From assembly GCA_934155185.1 (NCBI GenBank), contig CAKPGT010000005.1, forward strand, positions 1-64,000: a stretch of 64,000 nucleotides of DNA. The letters run 5' to 3'. Each line of letters opens with the position of its first letter. Positions within the stretch are counted from its first letter, which is position 1. Of this stretch, positions 1 to 8,358 are shown one piece after another. The translations under genes were made by a program, and so were the position numbers. The stretch is from an uncultured Bacilli bacterium. GTDB taxonomy: Bacteria > Bacillota_I > Bacilli_A > RF39 > UBA660. A model generated the notes under the pieces. It had not been told where the DNA came from and ran no database searches. It was given only the letters and a program-made list of their open reading frames with translations.

Positions 1-860
1 CAAACGATGATACAACAAAAGTAAAAGCTACAGTAAGAGTAGAATGGCTAGATAAAACTGATACAAAAACAGAATCAGTTAAAGATATAGTAGTAACATT
101 AAATGCAAAACAACTTGTTAAGGAAGTTGTAACTACATCATCAAGTTCAAGTGATAATAAATGCACAACATTCACTAAGAAAGATACATACGAAGTAGGA
201 GATGTAATAGCATTTTGTAATACTAACTCAAATAAAAGTGAAGATTTTTATGTAATAAAAGATAATGGTGACACAGTTACAGCACTAGCTAGATATAGCC
301 TATTAGTCGGGAACTCTACTAATTTTGAGACAGGAGATACAACCGTTATATCAACTGACACAGAATGTTATGGACTTCAGAGTGATAAAACAGTATTTTA
401 TGTAACCGAAGTAATTGGTGAATCTGCAAAGTATTCTAGCAACATTTTTAATGGATATATTCCATTTTCAGAGGATTCCTACTGGGAAGATGAAAGTGGA
501 AATCTTCTTCCAAGATATGGTTCTAGTTATCCGGCGGAAGTATATGATGAATTGTCACCTTTATATCCATTTATAAATAATTATAATAATTATATAAGTG
601 AAACACTAGGTAAAAAAAGTATTTCAGCAAGACTTATAACAAATAATGAACTTGTTAATTTGGGGTGCATTATAGATGACCAAAATGAAGATACTGGCAA
701 TTGCTCTAAAGCACCATCGTGGGTATATTCTACAATGTATAGTTCATCAACACTAAATCCTAATCCTTACTTTGTTAGTGGGAAAATATATGGTATGTTT
801 GATGAGGCAAGCCCGACTGGCGTCCGCCCAGTTATCACAATAGATAAATCTGAAATATAA
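1..860 (+). CDS. Surface/exported protein, C-terminal part (DUF6273-like end)
   Basis: The reading frame is open from base 3 to the TAA at 858-860, so the N-terminus lies outside the window. About 285 residues are visible. The first part is Thr/Ser/Val-rich and beta-like, as in extracellular proteins, and holds two cysteines about 20 residues apart (CTTFTK...AFC) that could form a disulfide. The last 100 residues include ARLITNNELVNLGC, WVYSTMYSS and GVRPVITI, which resembles the C-terminal DUF6273-type module repeated in gut Bacillota surface proteins. There is no LPXTG motif or C-terminal membrane segment in the visible part, so anchoring must come from the missing N-terminal part or be absent. 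The family call is from motif memory; the function is unknown. Confidence 0.6.
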   Translation, partial: NDDTTKVKATVRVEWLDKTDTKTESVKDIVVTLNAKQLVKEVVTTSSSSSDNKCTTFTKKDTYEVGDVIAFCNTNSNKSEDFYVIKDNGDTVTALARYSLLVGNSTNFETGDTTVISTDTECYGLQSDKTVFYVTEVIGESAKYSSNIFNGYIPFSEDSYWEDESGNLLPRYGSSYPAEVYDELSPLYPFINNYNNYISETLGKKSISARLITNNELVNLGCIIDDQNEDTGNCSKAPSWVYSTMYSSSTLNPNPYFVSGKIYGMFDEASPTGVRPVITIDKSEI

Positions 861-866
861 AACTAC

Positions 867-893
867 AATTCAGCGTAAATTGCTGAATTTTTT
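867..893 (+). terminator. Rho-independent terminator
   Basis: An 8-bp perfect stem (AATTCAGC / GCTGAATT) with a 7-base loop is followed by six T. It closes the surface-protein gene and separates it from secDF. Confidence 0.85.
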
Positions 894-935
894 CATATAA
901 AATACTATTTTTGATAAATTCAAAGCTATTATTTC

Positions 936-964
936 TTTCAAATTTAAAATATATGTTATATAAT
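936..964 (+). promoter_or_regulatory. Possible secDF promoter
   Basis: TATAAT at 959-964 lies 17 bp after a poor -35 (TTTCAA, 936-941). An overlapping TGTTATATA could act as an extended -10. It sits about 60 bp before the preferred secDF start. Confidence 0.35.
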
Positions 965-1025
965 ATTAATTGTGATTAATGATGGTAAGATCATTACAAA
1001 AATATATGAAGAAGGAGAAGTAAAA

Positions 1026-3305
1026 ATGAAAAAAAATTTTACTAAGAGATTATTAGTATTTTTTGTGGTAATAATCTTATTTAGTCTAGCTTATATTCCT
1101 TTACTTAAGGATATAAAGTTTGGACTTGATTTAAAAGGGGGATTTGAAGTTTTATATCAGGTTAAAAGAAGTGACGGAAAAAAACTTTCTTCTAATGATA
1201 TGAACAGTACATATGACGTATTAAAAAGAAACGTTGATGCACTTGGAGTAACAGAACCTGAAATAACTATGGAAGGAACGGATAGAATACGTGTTAAATT
1301 AGCAGGTGTAACTGATATAGAAGGTGCAAGAAAAGTACTATCTAATGTTGCTAATATATCATTTAGGGATACTAATGATAAGCTTTTAATGGACGCTAGT
1401 GTAATTAAAGGCGCTAAACTATCATATGATCAAAATGGTAAACCAGCTATTTCACTTAGCGTAGCTGATAAAGATAAATTCTTAAAAGCTACAACTGAAA
1501 TAAGTGCAAAACAAAGTGGCGAGAACATAATGGTTATATGGTACAACTTTGAGACTGGAGTAAATTCATATACTAAAGATAAGGACAGCTGTGGTAACGA
1601 AGATAGCTTATGCTTATCTGCTGCAACTGTATCTCAAGGATTTTCTAGTGATGTAATAATTACTGGTAATTTTACTAAAGAAGAAGCTGAGAGTTTAGCT
1701 ACTAGTATTAATGCTGGTTCTATTTCAACTAAACTAAATGAAATATCATCATCAAATGTTAATGCTTCATACGGTCAAGGAGTACTTGAAAAAACATTTG
1801 TTGCAGGACTTGTTGGTATGGTTCTTGTAATAGCATTTATGACTATTTTATATAGATTTTCAGGATTTATTTCAGGTGTAAACCTACTTTTATACATGCT
1901 TTTAGTAATGGGAGTATTCTGGCTAATTGGCGGCGTTTTAACATTACCTGGCATTGCTGCTTTAGTACTAGGTATAGGTATGGCAGTTGATTCTGCAGTA
2001 GTAACTAGTGAAAGAATAAAAGAAGAATTAGCAAGTGGTAAAACATTAAACGCAGCATTTGAATCTGGAAATAAAGAGTCTTGGAGTTCAATATTTGATG
2101 CTAATGCTACAACTTTAATAGTTGCAATAGTATTATTTATGTTTGGTGAAAGCCAGGTTAAAGGATTTGCAACAATGCTTATGATAACCATTTTTGCAAC
2201 AATGTTTATAATGGTATTTATAAATAGAAAAGTATTAAAAGGCTTTGTTAAATCTGAATACTTTGCAGATAAAAAACGTGCATTTATTAACTATAATGAA
2301 AATAAAAAAGATAAAAAGTTTAAGATTGATTCAATTAAAATACTTAAAAAATGTTTCATTATAACAGGTATATATTTAGTATTTGGAATTGTATTTTTAT
2401 GCATTAAAGGACTTAATTTAGGTATTGATTTTAGATCTGGTTCTGATGTTACTATTAGTGCTAGCAAAGTTAGTGTAAATGATGTTAAGAGAGATTTTAA
2501 AGAATTGAAGTATGATGTCTTGTCTATCTCAAAAGAAAAAGATGATGAGATTTATGTTAGACTAAATACCGAATTAAAGGAAAAGGATATAAATAAAGTA
2601 AACAACTTTTTTGAAGATAAATATAATGCAAAAACAGAAATAAATGTAGTAACAAATATAGTAAAGCAAGAATTAATTAAAAATGCTATATTCTCGGTTT
2701 TAATAGCATGTATTGCAATAATTATATATATTTCATTTAGATTTAAATTTAACTTTGCAATATCTTCTATACTGGCATTAGCTCATGATGTATTATTTAC
2801 AATTATATTATTTTCAGTATTTAAAATAGAAGTAAATGTTATTTTTATAGCAGCTATCTTAACTATTATAGGTTATTCAATAAATAATACAATCGTAGTG
2901 TTTGATAGAATTAGGGAAAATCTTGCAAATTCTTCTGGTAAATTAACAAAAGATTCACTTGAAGACATTGTTTCCCTTAGCATTGCAGAAACATTTACTC
3001 GTTCTTTATACACTACTATAACTACACTTATACCAGTTATTTGCCTAATTGTTCTTGGAACTAAAGGAATATTACCATTTAACTTAGCATTAATATTTGG
3101 ACTTATTGCAGGATGCTATTCATCTATATTTCTAGCAGGTCAGATTTGGTATTTATTAGAATCAAGAAACATTAAAGAAGTAAAAACTAAAAATACTGAA
3201 AAAAAGGTTATTAATGTTAGTGTAAAAGAAGATAATAATGAGACGGTAAGCACTAATAATACAAAAAAGAAAAAGAGTAAAAAGAAAAGTAAAAATAGAA
3301 AATAA
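1026..3305 (+). CDS. secDF: SecDF, fused protein-export subunit
   Basis: Membrane protein that uses the proton gradient to help SecYEG-translocated proteins leave the membrane. SecD and SecF are fused in one 759-residue chain, as in Bacillus. The SecD half has an N-terminal membrane segment (about 8-26), the DLKGG motif (35-39), a periplasmic-type P1 region and a membrane block with GMAVDSAVVTSERIKEE; the conserved proton-path Asp is kept although the usual DANV reads DSAV. The SecF half starts near GIDFRSGSD and carries INNTIVVFDRIREN. The tail is Lys-rich. The ATG at 1026 is preferred over an upstream GTG at 972 because AAGGAG (1012-1017) lies 8 bases before it. Next gene: relA, 23 bases downstream. 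Confidence 0.95.
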   Translation: MKKNFTKRLLVFFVVIILFSLAYIPLLKDIKFGLDLKGGFEVLYQVKRSDGKKLSSNDMNSTYDVLKRNVDALGVTEPEITMEGTDRIRVKLAGVTDIEGARKVLSNVANISFRDTNDKLLMDASVIKGAKLSYDQNGKPAISLSVADKDKFLKATTEISAKQSGENIMVIWYNFETGVNSYTKDKDSCGNEDSLCLSAATVSQGFSSDVIITGNFTKEEAESLATSINAGSISTKLNEISSSNVNASYGQGVLEKTFVAGLVGMVLVIAFMTILYRFSGFISGVNLLLYMLLVMGVFWLIGGVLTLPGIAALVLGIGMAVDSAVVTSERIKEELASGKTLNAAFESGNKESWSSIFDANATTLIVAIVLFMFGESQVKGFATMLMITIFATMFIMVFINRKVLKGFVKSEYFADKKRAFINYNENKKDKKFKIDSIKILKKCFIITGIYLVFGIVFLCIKGLNLGIDFRSGSDVTISASKVSVNDVKRDFKELKYDVLSISKEKDDEIYVRLNTELKEKDINKVNNFFEDKYNAKTEINVVTNIVKQELIKNAIFSVLIACIAIIIYISFRFKFNFAISSILALAHDVLFTIILFSVFKIEVNVIFIAAILTIIGYSINNTIVVFDRIRENLANSSGKLTKDSLEDIVSLSIAETFTRSLYTTITTLIPVICLIVLGTKGILPFNLALIFGLIAGCYSSIFLAGQIWYLLESRNIKEVKTKNTEKKVINVSVKEDNNETVSTNNTKKKKSKKKSKNRK

Positions 3306-3328
3306 AAAATAAAAAGAGGTGTTTAAGG

Positions 3329-5488
3329 TTGAACCAAAAAGAAGATGCTAAAACGCTTGATGATTTAATTTTAAAAGCTAAAACTTATATTAAAAATGAT
3401 GATGAGATAGAGTTAATTAAGAAAGCATATTATTTTGCTGAAAAAGCTCATGCAGGACAGTTAAGATTAACGGGTGATGCTTATTTGCTTCATCCGCTTA
3501 ATGTTGCTGTCATATTAACTGAGGTATATGCGGACAGTCAAACTCTTGTGACAGCACTACTTCATGATGTAATTAACTTTACCGATACTACTATTGAAGA
3601 GGTAGAAGAAAACTTTGGGCCTGAAATAAAGTCACTTGTTGATGGTATTTCAAGAATAAATAAGTTATCTTTATCTGCTGATAATGAGGCACTTATTTCA
3701 TACCATAAAAAAATATTAGTAGGATTAAGTGAAGATGTTCGTATAATAATACTAAAAATTGCAGATAGGTTGCACAACATGAGAACTCTTTGGGCAATAC
3801 CGGAGAAAAAAAGAAAAGAAAAAGCAAAGGAAACTTTGGAAATATTAGCACCTATTGCACACCGTTTAGGTATTAATCATATTAAAAGTGAATTAGAGGA
3901 TTTATCTTTAAAATACTGGAAACCAGATGTTTATAATGATATATTAGAAAAACTTAGTCAGTCTAGAAGTGAACTTGATTTATCTGTTGATGAAATGATG
4001 CAAAGCGTATCTAAAATACTAAATGATAATAATATTCCTCATGAAATGAAAGGAAGAACCAAAAGTGTATATAGTATATATAACAAACTTTGTAAAGGCA
4101 AAACATTTAACGAGATATATGACATACTAGCTTTAAGATTTTTAGTTAATACTGAGGCAGAATGCTATTTAGCTTTAGGACTTATTCACGCTAAATATAA
4201 ACCTGTACCAAAAAGGTTTAAAGATTACATAGCAAGACCAAAAGCTAATGGATATAGTTCTCTTCATACAACCGTATTCGGAGTTAATGGCAAATTATTT
4301 GAAATACAAATTAGAACATATGAAATGGATAAAGTAGCAGAATATGGTTTTGCATCTCACTGGTCTTATAAAGAACATGGTGTAAATAAAACTAATGATA
4401 TGGAAGCTAAATTAAAATCATTTAGGACGGTAATTGAATTAAATGAGCAGCAAGTTGAAGGTGAAGAGTTCGTAAATACCGTTAAAAATGAATTATTTAG
4501 TTCAAATAATATTTATGTATATACACCAAAGGGGGACGTATTTGAACTACCTATAGGATCAACTCCAATAGATTTTGCATATAGGGTTCATACAAGTGTT
4601 GGCCATCAAATGATAGGTGCAATTGTAAATAATAATATAGTTACACTTGACTATAAATTAAAAGATGGCGATATAGTAAAAATAAACACTAATAAAAATA
4701 GTAAGGGTCCATCAAAAGAATGGATAAACATAGCTTATACAACTAGTGCTAAAAATAAAATAAAAGCTTTCTTTAGCAAAGTAGATAAAGAACAGATGAT
4801 AGCAAATGGTAAAGATATGTTAATAAAAACCATTAGAAGAAAAAAACTTTCTGTTAATGACATACTAGATAGTAAAAAAATCGAAGAAGCTTTAGACGAA
4901 TTAGGATTAAATTCCGAAAATGATTTATACTATGAAATAGGTATAGGAAAATATAACCCAACATCAGTAATTAAAACTATTTTAGGGGAAAAGGAAGAAG
5001 AACAAAGAGTAATTGATAAGGTTCTTAAATATTCTTCTAGAATAATGCAGTCATCTGGTGACATAATAATAGATGGAATGACTGATTTAAAAGTATCATT
5101 TGGTGGTTGCTGTACACCTGTTAAAGGCGATGATATAGTTGGTTATATATCCAAAGGTAATGGAATAACCATACATAGAAAAAATTGTCATAATATTTGC
5201 AATTTAGATGACAGAATAATAAGCGCTAAGTGGAATCCTGATACTACTAAAAAGTATGTTGCTAATATACTTATATATGTAGAGAAGAAAAATAACCTAC
5301 TTTTAGATATTATTTCCAAGACTTCTGCATTAAATATAGGAGTTAAAAGTATTAATACTATAACAAATGTTGATTATGACTGCTATGATTTAAATATTTT
5401 AGTTGAAAACATAGATGATTTAAATAAATACATATCTATTATTAGTCAGTTAAAATATGTAAATTCAGTTGAAAGAGGTAATAAGTAA
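3329..5488 (+). CDS. relA: RelA/SpoT-type (p)ppGpp synthetase with altered hydrolase motif
   Basis: Long RSH protein (719 residues) of the stringent response. It has an N-terminal HD domain, a synthetase domain (GRTKSVYSIYNK; RFKDYIARPKANGYSSLHT; EIQIRT), a TGS domain (IYVYTPKGDVFELP), a Cys/His-rich patch (GGCCTP...HRKNCHN) and a C-terminal ACT region. RFKD is the form typical of bifunctional enzymes. The metal-binding His55, His79, Asp80 and the later DRLHNMRTL are present, but the Glu-Asp pair normally following HD (HDVVED in relatives) reads HDVINF, so positions 83-84 are Asn-Phe. Synthesis looks intact while hydrolysis may be weak or lost. The start is TTG with GAGGTG upstream. The stop overlaps the dtd start (TAATG), so the two are translationally coupled. 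Confidence 0.92.
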   Translation: MNQKEDAKTLDDLILKAKTYIKNDDEIELIKKAYYFAEKAHAGQLRLTGDAYLLHPLNVAVILTEVYADSQTLVTALLHDVINFTDTTIEEVEENFGPEIKSLVDGISRINKLSLSADNEALISYHKKILVGLSEDVRIIILKIADRLHNMRTLWAIPEKKRKEKAKETLEILAPIAHRLGINHIKSELEDLSLKYWKPDVYNDILEKLSQSRSELDLSVDEMMQSVSKILNDNNIPHEMKGRTKSVYSIYNKLCKGKTFNEIYDILALRFLVNTEAECYLALGLIHAKYKPVPKRFKDYIARPKANGYSSLHTTVFGVNGKLFEIQIRTYEMDKVAEYGFASHWSYKEHGVNKTNDMEAKLKSFRTVIELNEQQVEGEEFVNTVKNELFSSNNIYVYTPKGDVFELPIGSTPIDFAYRVHTSVGHQMIGAIVNNNIVTLDYKLKDGDIVKINTNKNSKGPSKEWINIAYTTSAKNKIKAFFSKVDKEQMIANGKDMLIKTIRRKKLSVNDILDSKKIEEALDELGLNSENDLYYEIGIGKYNPTSVIKTILGEKEEEQRVIDKVLKYSSRIMQSSGDIIIDGMTDLKVSFGGCCTPVKGDDIVGYISKGNGITIHRKNCHNICNLDDRIISAKWNPDTTKKYVANILIYVEKKNNLLLDIISKTSALNIGVKSINTITNVDYDCYDLNILVENIDDLNKYISIISQLKYVNSVERGNK

Positions 5489-5934
5489 TGAAAGTTGTAG
5501 TGCAGGTCTGTAAGAGTGCAAATGTTAAGATAGATGGCAAGATAAATGGCAAAATTGACAAAGGCTATGTTCTTTTAGTAGGCTTTACTGATGGCGATAA
5601 TGAAGAGATAGCTAAAAAAATGGCTAGTAAAATAGTTAACCTTAGAGTATTTTGCGATGAAAATGATAAAATGAATTTAGATATTAAAAGTGTAAATGGC
5701 AAAATATTATCTATTTCACAGTTTACGCTTTATGCTAAGTTAAACGGCAGGAGACCATCATTTAGTGATGCTTTAAATTATAAAGATGCTAGTAAGTTAT
5801 ATGATTATTTTAATGAAAAGTTAAGAGAAGAGAACGTTAAAGTTGAAACTGGTATATTTGGTGCTGATATGAAAGTTGAATTAATTAATGATGGACCTGT
5901 TACCATTTTAATTGATAGCAAGGAGGACTTATGA
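5488..5934 (+). CDS. dtd: D-aminoacyl-tRNA deacylase
   Basis: Cytosolic proofreading enzyme that removes D-amino acids (and glycine from mis-charged tRNAs) from tRNA. The 148-residue length fits the family. Signature motifs are SQFTLY (77-82) and the NDGPVT segment (134-139), the cis-Pro-containing active-site motif that normally reads N-GPVT. The start overlaps the relA stop and the TGA stop overlaps the ATG of the next gene (ATGA), showing a tightly packed relA-dtd-permease operon. relA-dtd adjacency is common in Bacillota. Confidence 0.95.
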   Translation: MKVVVQVCKSANVKIDGKINGKIDKGYVLLVGFTDGDNEEIAKKMASKIVNLRVFCDENDKMNLDIKSVNGKILSISQFTLYAKLNGRRPSFSDALNYKDASKLYDYFNEKLREENVKVETGIFGADMKVELINDGPVTILIDSKEDL

Positions 5935-6989
5935 AAAATAAGATAAATTATAAGTGGGTTAATATACTTTGCATATGCATGATTATTTATTTACTATTTT
6001 TGATGAGAAACGTATGGCTCGGTGTACTTTCTAAGATATTTGCTATCTTACTTCCATTTATAATAGCCTTTGGTGTGTCATATGTTTTATATCCTTTCTT
6101 AAAATTTTTAATGTCTAAAAAAATACCTAAGGGTGTAAGTGTATTTATTATTGTTTTTGTAATATTACTTATAATAGGCCTTACACTATACTTTGTTGTC
6201 CCACTATTCTTTAATCAGCTAATTAATTTATTATCAAGCCTTGGCGAAGTATCAAACGATATAGCTAACAAATATGGAATTGATACTAAGATGGTTAATG
6301 ATACTATAAATAAATACTCTAATAAGATAGTTAAATGGATAGGTGAAATTATAGCAAGTGGTTCATTTATTGGTGTTTTGTCTAAATCAGTTGATTATCT
6401 ATCTAAGTTTGTAATAATTTCAATAGTTTCTATTTATTTCTTAGTAGATATGTCAAAGATAAGAAGTAAAATTAAAGGCTTTTTGATTAGACATGATAAG
6501 AAAAAATATCATATGATTTCAAATATGGATAATGAAATTACATCATATTTAAAAGGGCTTGGAATATTTATGGTTATTCAGTTCTTTGAATATACTCTTT
6601 TATTTCTAATAATAGGTCATCCAAATTTCTTACTTTTAGGTGTTTTAGCTTGTATAACAACTGTTATTCCTTATTTTGGTGGTATCTTAACAAATGTTAT
6701 AGCACTTATTATAGCATCTGTTGTATCACCTAAGGTATTTATTTTAACACTTATTATAACACTTGTTTTTCCTAACATAGATGGATACATTATATCACCT
6801 AAAATATACGGTAAAACAAACGAACTTCCACCTTTATTAACAATATTTGCTGTATTTGCAGGTGGTGCTTTATTTGGCTTTTACGGTATCGTAATAGCAG
6901 TTCCATTAACGATAATGATTATGGCTATTATTAAGTCATATAAAAGTGAAATTAATAATAAATTACAAAAAGTAAAAGAGAGAATATAA
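5931..6989 (+). CDS. AI-2E family transporter (putative permease)
   Basis: A 352-residue polytopic membrane protein of the AI-2E transporter family. About eight hydrophobic segments are visible; the C-terminal hallmark runs through PNIDGYIISPKIYGKTNELPP (quoted here to 20 residues at most), followed by a glycine-rich AGGALFGFYGIV helix pair. Members of this family export or import small molecules or exchange ions; the substrate here cannot be told. The ATG overlaps the dtd stop by four bases and AAGGAGG lies just upstream. A terminator follows at once, so this is the last gene of the relA-dtd operon. Confidence 0.85.
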   Translation: MKNKINYKWVNILCICMIIYLLFLMRNVWLGVLSKIFAILLPFIIAFGVSYVLYPFLKFLMSKKIPKGVSVFIIVFVILLIIGLTLYFVVPLFFNQLINLLSSLGEVSNDIANKYGIDTKMVNDTINKYSNKIVKWIGEIIASGSFIGVLSKSVDYLSKFVIISIVSIYFLVDMSKIRSKIKGFLIRHDKKKYHMISNMDNEITSYLKGLGIFMVIQFFEYTLLFLIIGHPNFLLLGVLACITTVIPYFGGILTNVIALIIASVVSPKVFILTLIITLVFPNIDGYIISPKIYGKTNELPPLLTIFAVFAGGALFGFYGIVIAVPLTIMIMAIIKSYKSEINNKLQKVKERI

Positions 6990-6992
6990 TAT

Positions 6993-7018
6993 AAACTCCA
7001 TTAGATGGGGTTTATTTT
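6993..7018 (+). terminator. Rho-independent terminator
   Basis: Stem AAACTCCAT / ATGGGGTTT (one G-T pair) with a TAG loop, then TTATTTT. Starts 4 bases after the permease stop. Confidence 0.8.
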
Positions 7019-7063
7019 GCATGTAAATAGGGGTAAATATTTATTCTATTTTTAAAGACCATA

Positions 7064-7072
7064 TGTTATAAT
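7064..7072 (+). promoter_or_regulatory. Extended -10 promoter of the SPFH/zinc-ribbon genes
   Basis: TGTTATAAT (TGn plus perfect TATAAT at 7067-7072) with no good -35. Leader of about 75 bases to the next ATG. Confidence 0.55.
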
Positions 7073-7152
7073 TTAATTGGGTAGTATACTTTTGCAAACA
7101 TTTATATAGCAAATAACTATTCAAAATCATATTTGTAAAGGAGAGAGAAAAT

Positions 7153-8355
7153 ATGGGATTTATTAAAGCATTTACTGGTGCTTTATCTGGTACATTTGCA
7201 GATCAGTGGAAAGATTATTATGTACCTAGAGGAGATGTTCCTGCAACAGCAGCATTATTTCAAGCTGTACCATCTGGAACAAATAATGGAAGAGGAGAAA
7301 ACACTAAAGGTAATAGCAACATAATTAGTAATGGTAGTAAAATAGTTGTACCAGAAGGAACAGCACTTATTACACTTCAAGATGGTGCTATAACAGGATT
7401 TATAGCAGAACCAGGAGGATTTGAATTTAGATCAGATGATCCTAACTCAAAATCAATGTTTGCAGGCGATGGCATAATAGGACAACTTGCTAAATCAACT
7501 TGGGATAAAGTTAAGTTTGGTGGGCAACCTGGTTCACAACAGTTAGCTTTTTATGTAAATTTAAAGGAAATACCAAACAATAGATTTGGAACTCAATCTG
7601 AAATATATTGGGATGATGCTTTCTTTGGAACACAGGTTGGAGCAGTAACTAGAGGAACATATACACTTAAGATAGTAGATCCATTACTATTTATTAAAAA
7701 CTTTGTTCCAGCAAAATATTTACAACCCGGTGCAGAACCATTTGATTTTGCTGATATGGATAACGCTGCAGGTGAACAATTATTTAATGAAGTTGTTGGA
7801 ACACTTTCGGCAGCATTCTCAAATTATACAAACGATCCTTCAAAAGGAAACAGAATATCTAAAATTCAAGGTGATCAAATTGGATTTGCAGCGGCTATGA
7901 GTAAAGCTGTCGAGGATGCATATGGTTGGAAAACAACAAGAGGTCTTGAAATAGTTAAAACAGCTATTTTAGCAATTGAATATGACGATGATACTAAAGA
8001 ATTAATGAAAGATGTTAAAAAGGCTGATGCCTTATCTGGCTCTAGAGGAAATTCATTTATGCAACAAGCAGCAGCAAGAGGAATGCAAGCTGCAGGTGAA
8101 AATGGTGGCGGAACTGGAATGGCATTTATGGGTATGGGAATGCAAGCTGCTGGAGGTATGGTAAATGGGATGTCACAACCTAATACTCAGCCAAGTTACC
8201 AACCTAATTTTGGTGCAGCAAATGCTAATAATGCTCAAACTAGTGCAAGTGTAGATCCTACTACTAAATTACTTGAAATGAAGAAATTACTTGATGCAGG
8301 AATAATAAGCCCTGAAGAATTTGACAAAGTAAAAAAAGATTTATTAGGATTATAA
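7153..8355 (+). CDS. SPFH-domain protein with C-terminal SHOCT motif (YdjI-like)
   Basis: 400-residue cytosolic protein resembling Bacillus YdjI (often annotated 'virion core protein'), an SPFH/band-7 relative. It begins MGFIKAFTGALSGTFADQWK, typical of the family, and lacks the N-terminal membrane anchor of true flotillins. A low-complexity Gly/Met/Ala/Gln linker (about residues 295-355) precedes a C-terminal SHOCT-like helix pair (LLEMKKLLDAGIISPEEFDK). GGAGAG at 7141-7146 supports the ATG. It is followed after 3 bases by the zinc-ribbon gene. In B. subtilis the relatives sit in the pspA-ydjGHI operon linked to membrane stress; no pspA is present here. Family well supported, role inferred. 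Confidence 0.8.
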   Translation: MGFIKAFTGALSGTFADQWKDYYVPRGDVPATAALFQAVPSGTNNGRGENTKGNSNIISNGSKIVVPEGTALITLQDGAITGFIAEPGGFEFRSDDPNSKSMFAGDGIIGQLAKSTWDKVKFGGQPGSQQLAFYVNLKEIPNNRFGTQSEIYWDDAFFGTQVGAVTRGTYTLKIVDPLLFIKNFVPAKYLQPGAEPFDFADMDNAAGEQLFNEVVGTLSAAFSNYTNDPSKGNRISKIQGDQIGFAAAMSKAVEDAYGWKTTRGLEIVKTAILAIEYDDDTKELMKDVKKADALSGSRGNSFMQQAAARGMQAAGENGGGTGMAFMGMGMQAAGGMVNGMSQPNTQPSYQPNFGAANANNAQTSASVDPTTKLLEMKKLLDAGIISPEEFDKVKKDLLGL

Positions 8356-8358
8356 AAA

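Noticed and set aside
972..1025. N-terminal extension of SecDF from GTG
   Set aside because: No ribosome site; AAGGAG lies right before the ATG at 1026.
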